A stretch of 64,000 nt of DNA from the NCBI GenBank assembly GCA_026214975.1, contig CM047808.1:56260583-56324582 (forward strand), written 5' to 3'. Shown here one piece after another: positions 30,878-41,380 of the stretch; the first letter of the stretch is position 1, and each line of letters opens with the position of its first letter. The stretch comes from Gentiana macrophylla (Eukaryota > Streptophyta > Magnoliopsida > Gentianales > Gentianaceae). The notes under the pieces were generated by a model. That model saw only the letters and a program-made list of their open reading frames with translations, ran no database searches and was not told where the DNA came from. The position numbers and the translations under genes were made by a program.

Positions 30878-32500
30878 CTACTCTTCTGCCTCATTTCTGA
30901 TCTTGATTTCTCTATTCCTTTCCCTCAGCTGTTCTTCAGTGAAATTTAGGGGTCTAATCGTTGAACCTTCAGGCTCATCTTTATTTTCCCCCTTTTTGGC
31001 AGCATCATCTCTTTGCTGGAGTAAGATGCTATTTGTAGCCTCTGCTGTGCCAATCAGAGAGTCCAACTTTGACTCAATCGATGTGAATCTATTGTCATGA
31101 TCAGCCAGTTTCTCAGTGACATTGCGGAATCTTGTACCAAATGCCACTTCCACAGAGTCATTTCCCTGAGAGATGTGTTGTCTGAGACCTGCAAGGTTGT
31201 TTGTGATGTTGATGTTGAGCTGTCTCATCTGATCTCTTTGGCGTTGCACAACAATATTCTGTGCATCAATATATTCAGCAATGGCCTGGAATTTTCGCTC
31301 AATGGAGTAACTTTTGTCATTGAATGCTGAAGTAATGGATCTGAGGTGCATGTCTTGCTGCTCCAACTCTTCGGCCAGCAGATCTGCTGCTTTTTCAAAA
31401 GTTTCATTCTTTATACCAGTGGCCAGCTGAGAGAGTTTGTGTTGGATGTCAGCTGGTTCTGATTCTGTTTTATGTCCCCTGTCTTGATGCTGAGTCACAT
31501 CTACATTGACATCCAAATCTTCAAGTATTTGGGTAGATGTGTATGCAGGTGTGGCTTGAGCTGCTATTCCCCCTTGCTCTGTGCTAGGGGTTTTCTGGAC
31601 TGGAGTGGCAGCAGTTGAGCTAGTGTCTAGTACTACTGTCGGCTGAACTGTAGTGTCCACATGAATTTGTGGAATCGGCTCAGGGTTGTTAACTGGTATT
31701 GTTTGTGGTGTTGATGAGGTTGCCTCACCGCATCGATTTTTCTTTGGACCTTGTGGTTGTAGAAACGAACTTAGGAGAATGTTATCATCAATTGCATCTG
31801 GTGTAGGAGGATCTTCTTCTCCTTGTTTATCACCATCATCAGCATGATGATCATCATCATCATTGTCATCATGATCATCACCATCATCTTGGTCAGTATT
31901 ATCATGATCATCTCCATAATCTTCTGAGTCATCACTGTGTCTGTCAGAGATATGGGGCAGTTTTGCCTTTGCTGCATCAACCATGTCCCAGAGGGGAGAT
32001 TCATCAAGTACACCAACCAGAGTGGTGATTCCCAGAAAGATAAAGAGCCATGTCTCCTCAGCAAGCATGCGTTCGGAATCTTGAAGTTGATTTTTGGAAT
32101 CACCTTCCTTCCATTCAAGATATTCTGCAATTCGATCATCAATATCATTTGCAGACATTAGGGCAGGTTCTTCTGGAGTTTCTTCATCATCTCTAGTGTT
32201 TTCCGCAACTTTTTCATTTTGAGGTTGTTCATCCCCACTTTCATTTTCTTCTTCTTCTTGGTGTTCTACCTCAACATCAGAATCCTCTTCTTCTTTTTCT
32301 TCTTCATCAATCAATTTTCCAAAGTCTGTCTTGTCCAGATTGCGTTGAACCTTTTGCTTCTTTCTTTTACCGGAGGGATGAGTTGTAGATTTCCTTATCT
32401 TCCTTCCTCCGGCTTGCTTTTGCTGTTTAACATAGGTAAACATGACCTTGGACTCATGCAATTTGTGAAGTTGCACAACAGGGACTTTGAGACATTGCAT
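30878..32500 (-). CDS. A post-pol ORF, 540 codons: basic patch, acidic runs, coiled coil
   Basis: Open for 540 codons, an unusual length for this decayed nest. Residues 1-20 look like the end of the accessory domain (hydrophobic, HKLHESK). A basic nuclear-signal-like patch is at 31-50 (GGRKIRK, GKRKKQK). A Glu/Asp run occupies 65-90 and an Asp/His run 191-230. A Gln/Thr/Pro-rich linker covers 270-340, then a Glu/Gln helical region at about 345-480, probably coiled coil. It lies between a frameshifted N-terminal domain (32606-33232) and a C-terminal piece (30066-30835), so all three were probably one protein of over 900 residues. No enzymatic motif is seen. The start Met at 32500 is unlikely to be authentic. 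Confidence 0.6.
   Translation of the reverse strand: MQCLKVPVVQLHKLHESKVMFTYVKQQKQAGGRKIRKSTTHPSGKRKKQKVQRNLDKTDFGKLIDEEEKEEEDSDVEVEHQEEEENESGDEQPQNEKVAENTRDDEETPEEPALMSANDIDDRIAEYLEWKEGDSKNQLQDSERMLAEETWLFIFLGITTLVGVLDESPLWDMVDAAKAKLPHISDRHSDDSEDYGDDHDNTDQDDGDDHDDNDDDDHHADDGDKQGEEDPPTPDAIDDNILLSSFLQPQGPKKNRCGEATSSTPQTIPVNNPEPIPQIHVDTTVQPTVVLDTSSTAATPVQKTPSTEQGGIAAQATPAYTSTQILEDLDVNVDVTQHQDRGHKTESEPADIQHKLSQLATGIKNETFEKAADLLAEELEQQDMHLRSITSAFNDKSYSIERKFQAIAEYIDAQNIVVQRQRDQMRQLNINITNNLAGLRQHISQGNDSVEVAFGTRFRNVTEKLADHDNRFTSIESKLDSLIGTAEATNSILLQQRDDAAKKGENKDEPEGSTIRPLNFTEEQLRERNREIKIRNEAEE
31835..31925 (-). repeat. ATC/GAT trinucleotide-rich tract in the A accessory ORF
   Basis: Imperfect (ATC)n on the plus strand, encoding the Asp/His-rich stretch on the minus strand. 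It probably varies in length by slippage. Confidence 0.75.
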
Positions 32501-32605
32501 CAGATAGTGTAACTGAATCCCATACGACTTTTTTTTTACCTAGAATTGCCCCTTCTTTGTCTTTCCTTCTGTTGTCCCCTATTTGGCCGCTTTTACTTCA
32601 CCTTG

Positions 32606-33232
32606 GATTTTTTCTTTGATTCTTAAAAAGAAGTATTTTTCCCAATGGACTCCAGATTGTTGTAGATGATTCCTATTAGCCGAATTCTGATTTCTGTCAT
32701 GGCATTATTTGCTCCCAACTTTCCATCAATGTTTTTTTCCAATTAGGGCACTGAACTCACTGAATGGTTTCTTTAAAGCGGATCTAAGACAATTGACTTT
32801 CTTAGACCTTGCGTTTGCCATTTTGGCGATTGTTACCCAGAAATCATCCAGGTTTTGTGGAACCAAGGACGCTTTGTATTGCCCTTTGTTTGAAAGTTTG
32901 AGGTATTTTCGAATTACTTTTTCTGTAATGACCACGTCTGTGCCGTTGACAAATGCAATGATCTTGTCTTCTTCCCACTCGTCACCTTCTTTTGCAAGTA
33001 GCCCAGAAACATATTTTGCAGATTTCCAGAAGGAGATTAGACTTTCATAGTAGACTTCGGTTATTGGAGGATTTAGAAAGGTTAGCAATTTCAGATTTTT
33101 GCAACCATCTGCTAATCTTTTTGCTTCTTCATCATTTCCGCACAGTTTTAAGTAGTGTTCTTCTTGGAATAATGATCCAGTGGCAATCGATTTTTCATAC
33201 CTAGCTTGGGTGTTTGAGGAGGATGAAGCCAT
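32606..33232 (-). pseudogene. A post-pol ORF, N-terminal 'plant transposon protein'-like domain
   Basis: A 168-codon frame from ATG at 33232 (MASSSSNTQAR). It has an F-W-K block at 68-70 and V-N-G-T-D-V-V-I-T at 95-103, aligned with R-E-F-Y-A-N and V-R-G-V-E-V-P-F-T of E. It ends at 32726 in a run of seven A, where a one-base slip restores a frame reading I-R-L-I-G-I-I-Y-N-N-L, matching LGMLYALTFGLN of E. The next in-frame stop is near 32610. The lesion looks like a simple homopolymer frameshift. Start choice is supported by a TATA box about 105 bp upstream. The function is unknown. Confidence 0.62.
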
Positions 33233-33334
33233 TGTTGGAAGTTAAAAGAATTTTTTGAAAGTGAGCTTCGAATTTGCAATGGAATTTATGATTTGGAAGA
33301 GAGCGAAAAGATTTCTTAAAAAAACTTAAGTGTT

Positions 33335-33344
33335 GTTTATATAG
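33335..33344 (-). promoter_or_regulatory. Internal TATA box upstream of A post-pol ORF
   Basis: Minus strand CTATATAAAC, 103-112 bp upstream of the ATG at 33232. The spacing matches the B copy. Confidence 0.58.
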
Positions 33345-33795
33345 GATGATTTGGGGAAGTGTGAACGTGGTTTGAATATGGAAGGATTTTTTGACATAAT
33401 GGCGTGATGTTGTGTATATGAATTCCGATATTCGAGTGTAGTGGGGGGGTGGATTGAGGTAAGTAATGATAAATCCCAGGAATTGAGGTGTTTGTAATTC
33501 GAAAAATAATATGGTTACCTCCATGATTATAAATTGATCTCCACGCGTGTAATCATCCACAGAATAATCTTCCATAACTCCCTTATTCTCCACGTGTATA
33601 CAAGTTGATTTTGTTCACACTATAATTTGCCCATTACTCCATTCTTCACTTCGGTGGAGTGCCTTGGTTGGTCACTTAGCCGATTTAGTGAGTTCTTCAC
33701 TGAGCTGCTTTATTTTACCGTTCCTAACAATCAGTGAAGTTAACTTCACCGAGTACCAGTGCCTTACCTGCTACATCTTCGTTAATTTCAAAGGT
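33345..33795 (-). other. A spacer between RNase H and the internal promoter
   Basis: No gene visible. It contains a run of C on the minus strand near 33445 and a (C/T)-rich minus-strand stretch. It is the counterpart of B 13009-13370. Confidence 0.4.
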
Positions 33796-35700
33796 TTAAA
33801 TAGCTGATGAAGTCACTTGGCTGATTACTGTAGTTAGCCGCTCTTTGGTACTTAACATGCTAAATCTTTCATGACTGAGTGGTTTAGTGAAGATGTCAGC
33901 CAATTGATCTTCAGTGGATATGTATTTTAGGATGACATCTCCTTTTTCAACATGATCTCTGATAAAATGATGTCTCACATCAATGTGCTTTGTTCTTGAA
34001 TGCAATACTGGATTTTCAGTGATAGATATGGCACCTGTGTTGTCACACATAATTGGGATAGTCTTTTCCTCCATTCCATAATCCCTTAGTTGTTGTCTCA
34101 TCCAAAGTACTTGTGCACAACAACTGCCTGCTGCTATATATTCTGCTTCGGCTGTTGATGTAGATATGGAGTTTTGCTTTTTACTGAACCAAGAGACTAG
34201 CCTGGTGCCTAGCATCTGGCATGTTCCAAAGGTGCTTTTTCTATCTATCTTGCATCCAGCACAGTCAGAGTCTGAATATGATATCAACTTGAATCCTTCA
34301 TCTTTTGGATAGCAAATTCCAACATTAATAGTGCTTTTCAGGTATTTGATTATTCTTTTGGCTGCTAGGCGATGTGATTCTTTTGGTTTAGCTTGAAATT
34401 TTGCACATACTCCTACAGCAAATGCTATATCAGGTCTGCTTAAAGTTAAATATAGTAGGGATCAAAAGATTCCTCTATACATTTTCTGATCAACATCCTT
34501 TCCAGCTTCATCTTTTCCAAGAATGACTCTTGAACAAATTGGTGTATCTGATGTCCCACTTGTATCCATACCATACTTGTGTATTAGGTCTTTTGTATAC
34601 TAGGCTTGGCTGATGAAAATTCCATCATTCATTTGCTTTACTTGAAGACCAAGAAAATTATTTAATTCTCCCATCATGCTCATCTGAAATTTGCTCTTCA
34701 TCAGGTTTGCAAAGTTCTCACACAGCTTTTCATCCTCTGATCCAAAGATGATGTCATCAACATATATTTGTACTAGCACTGTGCTTGTTCCTTCCTCTAA
34801 TTTGAATAGAGTCTTATCTATAGTTCCCTTGTTGAATCCATTCTTGATCAAGAATTGTGATAGTGTTTCATACCAAGCTCTGGGTGCCTGTTTGAGTCTA
34901 TAAAGAGCTTTCTTGAGTTTGTACACTTTGTCTTCTTTTCCTTTGAGTTGGAAACCTGGAGGTTGTTCCACATATACCTCTTCTTCCAAAAGTCCATTCA
35001 GAAATGCACTCTTGACATCCATTTGATAGACTTTGAAGTCTTTGTGTGCAGCAAAAGCTAGAAAGAGTCTGATGGCCTCCAGTCTTGCCACTGGTGCAAA
35101 TGTTTCATCATAATTTATTCCTTCCACTTGAGAATAGCCTTTTGCAACTAGCCTTGCTTTGTTTCTGACAACTGTTCCGTGCTCATCCATCTTGTTTCTG
35201 AATACCCATTTTATTCCAATGATGTTGGCCATATATGGTCTGTCAACAAGTTCCTAGACTTCATTTCTTTCAAATTCATTTAGTTCTTCTTGCATGGCTG
35301 TGATCCAATCTACATCTTGAATTGCATCATCTATTGTCTTGGGTTCCACTTGTGATAGAAAATATGTTAGCATATGCTCCAGTTGTCTTCTGGTTCTAAC
35401 TCCTGTGTGAATGTCTCCAATGACTTGTTCTTCAGGAAGATCTCTTAGCCAATTTAGGCCAGGTTGGAGTTGTTCTTCACTTGGTGCTTCTGCAATTTCA
35501 GGTTCTGCATGAGTTTTAAGTTCTGATTCTCCTTCTGTTGGAATGACTTGTGGCTCATCTAGATTTTCAAAATGGTGATTCAGGATGGAAGCTGGTATTG
35601 TTGTATTTGTGTAGATTTCCCTTTGTGTTGCTTCTTCTCCTTGATTTTGAAGATCTTCACCATTTGTATTTGGTTAATCAAAGACTACATGTATTGATTC
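33796..35700 (-). pseudogene. A pol: reverse transcriptase and RNase H, nearly complete
   Basis: Reverse transcriptase is open for 210 codons (34600-35232): [45 protein letters not shown] and the catalytic Y-V-D-D at 34753-34764. A stop at about 34600 and another at about 34460 interrupt the connection. RNase H (33796-34287) has YSDSDCAGC, STAEAEY, MCDN and R-T-K-H-I-D-V-R-H-H, ending FTKPL. The upstream linker to 35700 is Gln/Glu-rich, with stops. Catalytic residues of both enzymes are present. Three or four point lesions separate this copy from an open frame. Confidence 0.9.
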
Positions 35701-36930
35701 TTCAATCACCATTGTTCTTTTGTTGAGCACTCTGAAAGCTTTGCTTGTGTCTTAGTATCCCATAAAGATTGCTTCATCAGCCTTTTCATCAAAGGTATGC
35801 AGCTGATTCCTGTTCAAAACAAAGCATTTTGATCCAAACATATGCAAATATGAGACATTAGGTTTTCTACCATTCCATATTTCATATGGAGTATTTCCAT
35901 GATATTTGTTGATGATTGATCTGTTTTGTGTATGGCATGCTGTGTTTGCTGCTTCAGCCCAAAATCTCTTTGGTAAGCATGCTTCGCAATCATTGTTCGA
36001 TTTGCTTCTTTGAGGGTTCTGCTTTTCTTTCTCTTTGCACTATTTTGTTGTGGAGTTCCCGCTGCAGATAATTGTTGTAGTACTCTATTTTCTTCACAAT
36101 AGGCTCTGATAATTTCATTTAGAAATTTTGTGCCTCTATCTGATCTGATCTTGATGATCTTCTGCTCTTTCTCATTTTGAATTCTTCTCAGTAAATCTGG
36201 AAGCTTCTTGAGGTCTCTCTCTTCTTGTTCATGAATGTGGTCCAGGTGAATTTGGAGAAGTCATCTACCACTACTAGAGTGTATTTATTCCCACTTACAC
36301 TTACTGGTGTGACTGGTCCAAACAAGTCCATATGTAACAGATGTAGAATTCTTGTTGTTGATTGATAGGGCTTTGACTTGAAAGAAATTTTGATTTGTTT
36401 CCCATTCTGACATGCATCACATAGACTTTCTTTCTTGAATGTGATCTATGGCAGGCCTTCAACTAACTTATTCTTTGATAATGTGTTGATGGTCTTGAAA
36501 TTCAAGTGATTTAATCTTCTATGCCAAATCCAGCTAGTTGATTGTTTATTTTTGACAAACAAACATGTTTCTGCTTTGGGTGTTTTCCAATCCACCACAT
36601 ACATGTTATCTTTTCTTCTTCCTGCAAGAACTACTGTGTTGGTTTGGCTGTGAATCACTTTGCATCCTTCCTTGTTGAAATGTACATTGTAGCCTTTGTC
36701 ACAGAATTGACTGATGCTCATCAGATTGAAATTAAGTCCTTTAACATATGCCACATTTTGAATTTTCAAATTGTTCTTGAGCATTGTGCCTTCCCCCTTA
36801 ATCTTGCCAGTGTTTTCTTTGCCTCCAAAAGTGAATTTGGGTCCATCAAAAGCTTTGAAGTCAGTGAGCCATCTCTTGTGTCCAGTCATGTGTCTGGAAC
36901 ATCCACTGTCTATGTACCAGACATCCTACA
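35701..36930 (-). pseudogene. A pol: protease, gag-pre-integrase and integrase, frameshifted
   Basis: Protease signature W-Y-I-D-S-G-C-S-R-H-M (D-S-G intact) lies near 36890-36920. The open frame 36446-36889 then covers the gag-pre-integrase segment with WHRRLNHLN and the following CDACQ of the integrase zinc finger after one stop at 36446. The integrase core starts with HMDLFGPV and shows the VVVDDFSKFTW block around 36260-36330. From about 36215 it needs frame changes. TPYEIWNGRKP-like text is recognisable further down as a normal C-terminal part. It is inactive because of the frame breaks. Confidence 0.85.
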
Positions 36931-37956
36931 AAACAAATTAATTAAATTTAGGTACCCAACACTATTTGGGTCCATACCTGTTAGCAGTCATGCCTCCCAT
37001 ACCAAGTGTATATCCAAATGATCTTCTTTGTGGATAATTAATGTCATCAACTTCATATGTATAAGGCATGGCAGAATAGCTTCTAATATTTTTACTAAAG
37101 ATATTTTGATACTTTTCTCTACTTTTTGGTGCATTTGCATCCTTCTTCATTTTCCAATATGCAGTTGGAAACCTATGTTGCTTCATGTGTCTAGGAACAT
37201 TCCTAGATTGATTTTTCTTAAACACATAATGCATATCATGCAATGGTTTCTTCTTGTATTTTGGAGGTGCAACATTCCAATCATCCTCTGAAGGATAAAT
37301 TCTTCCTTTACCTTTCAGAAGGTCTTTGTTTTTGGTTGACTGGAATGAGGATTTAGTCTGCTGTTTCACTACACTAGGTTTTGACTTCACCGGTGCAGGA
37401 TGAGTGGTTGGAACTATGGTCTTTCTCTTTCAGAATTTTGGTCCATTATTGGTCCTGGATTCAGAATTGTGTTGACCATTGTTTCTACTCTCATCCTGAC
37501 TGTTGTAGCCAAGACCAGATCTAGATCCAAACCTTTTTGAGGGTTTGTAAGCTGGTTCATTTGTGATCATAACTGGTAGGGGGTTTTCTCAACTGATCTG
37601 TCAACAACAGATGCATGATCATCTGCTGTTTGTTGATCATTTGAGTAGGTCTCCTTACTAGTTAGTTCAGCTTTTTCTTTATCCAGTTGTTCCTTCAATC
37701 TTTTATTTTCTTTTCTTAGATCCTTACATTCCTTTTACAAAGTTTCATGATTCATCTCAATTTCATCAAATTTAGTCATGAGATTTTGGACTTGGGCTGC
37801 TGGATCTAGTGGGAGAATAGAAGATTGTGCAGTGTTGGAAGTGGATGCATTTGATGAAGAGTGAGAGCTAGATGTTACCTCATTTTCATCAGATTCTTTG
37901 GCCATTAGACATAGACTTGCTTTCTCAATGTTTGAGCTGTCACCTTCTTCTTCATC
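36931..37956 (-). pseudogene. A gag-protease linker and gag C-terminus
   Basis: Below the gag stop at 37957 the reading frame continues with stops through a Ser/Asp/Lys-rich region containing a second copy of the (A/S)-C/S-L-C-L-(L/M)-x-K-E block, then a coiled-coil-like Lys/Glu stretch at about 37660-37740. The frame 36962-37390 is basic (KKKPLHDMHYVFKKNQSRNVP) and ends at a stop shortly before protease. Between this stop and the protease are three stops in the protease frame and a TTTTGTAG/G acceptor-like site. Confidence 0.7.
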
Positions 37957-39072
37957 TTATTCTTTGGTCAAGAGACATAGACATGCTTTTTCTTTGTCTG
38001 AGCTGTCTTCTTCATCACCATTATCTGAGTCATTATCAGATGATTCTTCATTCTTTTCACTGCTGGATTCAGCTTTGAGTGCTTTCTTACTTTTCCTCTT
38101 TTCAGATGCTTTATACTTCTTCTTTTCCTTATCTTTATTGTTTTCTTCGGGGCAATCAGATTTGAAGTGGCCTTTCTTGTTGCAATTGAAGCATCTGTAT
38201 TCATCATCTCTTTTCTTCATATCTTTGTTTGAGCTTGACCTCTTGTTTGATGATGAGTTCCCTTTGAATGACTTCTTTTTGCTAAAACTGTCAATGCATT
38301 TAACCAATAAAGCAACATGTTCTTTAAGTTCTATTGTCTCTTTGCTGATACAATCAGCAAAGTTACTTTGCTGGGGTGCTATCAGTGCACTGGATTTTTG
38401 TGTCTCTGCCGGAGCACCTTCTTCACCGTTCAATTCAAATTCATGAGCTTTTAGTTGGGACATCAGAGTCAGAGTGTCAGTGTTTGCAAGGTTTGTAGAT
38501 CCTCTGATTACTGATGTTTTGATCTTCCATCTTTCACGTAAGCCTCTCAAGATCTTTAAACATACTTCTTTCAGGGGGTATGTGTGACCAAGCTGTTGCA
38601 GTTCACTGATGATGCTTGAGAATCTGTTGTCCATTTGATCAATGGATTCACTAGCCTTCATTTTGAAATTTTCAAATTTCTGTTTAGCAACAGATAATTT
38701 GTTTTCTTTGACTGCTTCAGATCCTTCATTTCTCAGTGCCAGTTTGTCCCACATCTCCTTTGCTATCTTGCAATCTTTAATTATCATGAACATGTTGCTA
38801 TCTAGTGTCTTCAAAATCATATCTTTTGCAACAAAGTCTAGATTTGATCTTCTCCTGTCATCCTTGGTCCAATCCTTCTTGGGTTTGTCCACTTCTTTTC
38901 CTTGATCTGCTCCTGTGGATACCTCAGTCATGATCATGATCGGTCCATCATTAATTACATCCAGCATCTCCTCATGAGTTGCTGCAAGATGGGAAAACAT
39001 ATTTATTTTATATTCATCAAAATTGTTAACATTTAAAACAGGTACTTTTGACGTAAATTTTGAGGAATCCAT
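37957..39072 (-). CDS. A gag (UBN2-type) with CCHC zinc knuckle, open
   Basis: Open from Met at 39072 (MDSSKFTSKVPVLN), chosen because it starts the usual SIRE-like gag N-terminus N-x-x-x-Y-K-x-x-M..HLAATHEEMLDVI. The upstream in-frame Met at 39114 precedes an untypical stretch. The gag core (about residues 10-200) contains the helical capsid-like region (AKEMWDKLALRNEG, QMDNRFSSIISEL). The CCHC knuckle CFNCNKKGHFKSDC is encoded at 38152-38193, followed by Lys-rich then acidic, Ser-rich sequence. The terminal stop at 37957 may be a mutation, since related sequence continues beyond it. Gag packages element RNA. Confidence 0.85.
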   Translation of the reverse strand: MDSSKFTSKVPVLNVNNFDEYKINMFSHLAATHEEMLDVINDGPIMIMTEVSTGADQGKEVDKPKKDWTKDDRRRSNLDFVAKDMILKTLDSNMFMIIKDCKIAKEMWDKLALRNEGSEAVKENKLSVAKQKFENFKMKASESIDQMDNRFSSIISELQQLGHTYPLKEVCLKILRGLRERWKIKTSVIRGSTNLANTDTLTLMSQLKAHEFELNGEEGAPAETQKSSALIAPQQSNFADCISKETIELKEHVALLVKCIDSFSKKKSFKGNSSSNKRSSSNKDMKKRDDEYRCFNCNKKGHFKSDCPEENNKDKEKKKYKASEKRKSKKALKAESSSEKNEESSDNDSDNGDEEDSSDKEKACLCLLTKE

Positions 39073-39196
39073 AAGTACAAATAGGAGATATATATGTGTA
39101 TATCTAGAAAGCACAAATTTGAAAACTACTTTGAAAATATGTGATCTCCTTGTTACCAGAAATTAGATCTGAACAGGATCGGATACTAGGAACACT

Positions 39197-39208
39197 GCTC
39201 CGATACCA
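39197..39208 (-). other. A primer binding site
   Basis: Minus strand TGGTATCGGAGC, two bases after the 5' LTR end. It is complementary in type to the 3' end of initiator-Met tRNA (TGGTATCAGAGC), with one substitution. Confidence 0.9.
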
Positions 39209-39210
39209 AT

Positions 39211-40587
39211 TGTTGGTCCTAGAGAAAGGTAAAACTATAGTCAGAGGGGGGATGAATGACTATAGTGGAGTTTCAAAAACTTTTCTTGTAATTTAAAGCT
39301 TTTGGGCAGCGGATAAGTCCCTTTCTTACTAAGTTGTTTCAAATTAGTTTAACCAATCACAGATATAGGATAAAATATATGCAATCAAATGAATGCAGTA
39401 AGGTAAATTGCAGTAAGTAAAATTGACAAAAGGCTTATAGTGGTTCAGGGTGGTGTAATCCCTTAATCCACTCTTCTCCTGTGATCATTGGAGGAATTCA
39501 CTATTATTTTTACAGATACAATAGTACGATTGTCCTTGACTTCCCAAGCTTCACAATCTACAAGACTATCACTCCTTGACTACAACAGCTTCAGTCTCTT
39601 TCACTGCTCCCTGGGATCAAATCCTTCAGCAGCTATCACAAACACAACTCCTTCTCAGATGCCTTCTGATTATGTTGCTTGATCTATGTGAGTTGGATTC
39701 ACAAACTTGTTGATCAATCTCAATGCCTGATGTTTGAATCGTAGCTCTCAAATTCGAGTTGATCACTAGATATTTTCGTTTAAGCACAGATAGAAGGCCT
39801 TTTTATTTTGACAGAGTTTTTGCTCAGATTTATCGTTCTTTCTTCTTATTTTCTTTTTCTGTCACTGCCCTCTATTTATAGCCTTGATTTGAATTTCCGT
39901 CCGTTGGCTATATTAATGAGGGGAATAATCCTTGATTCCCCCTTAATTATATTCTCCTTGATTTCAGTGATCGGATTTTTCTTCAAACGTTTATCAGAAA
40001 ATCCGTCCTTGATTGATCATCTATTAATTGTGCATTTAATGCATGATCCTCTGAATCTTCATCATATTTCAAAATCTGATTTGGTAAGGTTTACTCCACC
40101 GTTCTCTGAATGGTCAAGTGATCCATCTGACTTTGCCGTTTAGATCTTCCTTCACTGTTTTGTCTTCACTCAGGCGAAAGTCAGTTTACTCTGCCGATTC
40201 ACTGTTTCCTTCATTATTTAAGTTTAAGGAAAATCTTTGTACTTCACTGATCCTTGATTGGGGTGAGATCAGTGTACACCATATTTAAACAATATGTTTC
40301 ATCACTTAAAGCATAACTTAGACTTTTCCAAGGTCATCACAGACTTCCTTGTTATAAGTCCGACCTTATGTCTTCATTGCTTCTTTGTTGGTGCTTGGCT
40401 GGCTTCACTCTGCTGAATGTCTGTTTTACTTTTTTGTCCTACCAACTAGTACAGTACTTGTCTGACTTTAACTTATACAAAATGTCAGACTCTAAGTAAA
40501 GACTTATACAGAGAATTCTAACTTATTTCAGGCTTGCTATAACAGCTAGTATGGCCATCATCAAAACATAATAAAATGTTCCTAACA
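39211..40587 (-). repeat. A 5' LTR
   Basis: 1377 bp, TGTTGGTCCTAGAGAAAG to AAATGTTCCTAACA on the plus strand. The minus-strand TATA box CTATAAATAG is at 39872-39881. The right target repeat CTTTG is at 40588-40592. Confidence 0.94.
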
Positions 40588-40592
40588 CTTTG

Positions 40593-41380
40593 TTTCACTT
40601 GTAACTCAAGAAAGTAATTTAAGTATCCCATCATGCTCTTGTGAAATTTGCTCTTCATCAAGCTTGCAAATTTCTCACAGAGCTGTTCAGTCTCAGATCC
40701 AAAGATAATGTCATCAACATAGATCTGAACAAGTATAGTACTTTCTTCAACTTTCATCTTGAATAAAGTCTTGTCTATGGTTCTTTTGATAAATCCATTG
40801 TCCACTAGAAACTGAGATAGAGTTTCGTACGAAGCTCTTGGTGCCTGCTTCAGTCCATATAGAGATTTTCTCAGTTTAAGACTTTAGCAGCTTGATCCTT
40901 AATCTCAAATCCTGGAGGTTGTTGAACATAGACTTCTTCTTCACGTATCCCATTTAAAAAGGTGCTTTTAACATCCTTTTGATATACCTTGAACTTTTTA
41001 TGTGCTGCAAAGGCGAGAAAGAGTCTGATTGCTTCTAGTCTTGCAACTGGTGCATAAGTTTCATTAAAATCTATGCCTTTAGCTTGTGAATAGCCTTTAG
41101 CTACAAGTCTACCTTTGTTTATGCCGATATTCCCATCTTCATCAAGTTTGTTTCTGTAAACCCATTTGGTGCCAATAATGTTTACATGATCTGGTTTTTC
41201 TACAAGTTCCCATACTTGATTTCTTTTGAACTCATTCACCTCATCTTGCATAGCTAATACCCAATCTGGATCTTTCAGGGCTTCTTTCATCTCTTTAGGT
41301 TCAGTTTGAGATAGGAAACATGCAATCGTTGCGTCTAGTTGATGTCTAGTTCGAACACCAGCTTGAGAATCACCAATCAC
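40593..41380 (-). pseudogene. B pol: N-terminal reverse transcriptase
   Basis: The frame 40871-41380 shows [49 protein letters not shown] and [11 protein letters not shown] frameshift near 40870 leads into 40593-40805 with the catalytic Y-V-D-D at 40710-40721 and the LMKSKFH..MMG block. It ends in L-Q-V-K-Q exactly at the A insertion, the next residues being at 28524. The DVKS(A/T)FLNG block reads [10 protein letters not shown], with a Met-to-Lys change before it. Confidence 0.92.

Larger units (their letters stand above)
28530..40587 (-). mobile_element. Element A: Ty1/copia retrotransposon, SIRE-like, 12.1 kb
   Basis: It has paired LTRs (28530-29918 and 39211-40587), target repeats CTTTG at 28525-28529 and 40588-40592, a primer site and a polypurine tract. 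The minus order is gag, protease, integrase, reverse transcriptase, RNase H, internal TATA, then about 3.2 kb of post-pol ORFs. It inserted into the B reverse transcriptase. gag (about 370 codons) and a 540-codon post-pol ORF are open. Integrase and parts of pol carry frameshifts. Overall size, the primer site and the long 3' ORF region suggest the SIRE/Maximus lineage (inference). Confidence 0.95.

Noticed and set aside
31937..32512. Hydrophobic plus-strand frames resembling membrane proteins (for example Phe-rich at 32219-32512)
   Set aside because: They are the antisense of Glu/Lys/Asp-rich codons of the A accessory ORF; GAA/GAG read backwards gives Phe/Ser/Leu.
37898..38446. Ser/Leu/Phe-rich 182-codon plus-strand frame
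   Set aside because: Antisense shadow of the Lys/Glu/Ser-rich C-terminal half of A gag, which has the CCHC knuckle on the other strand.
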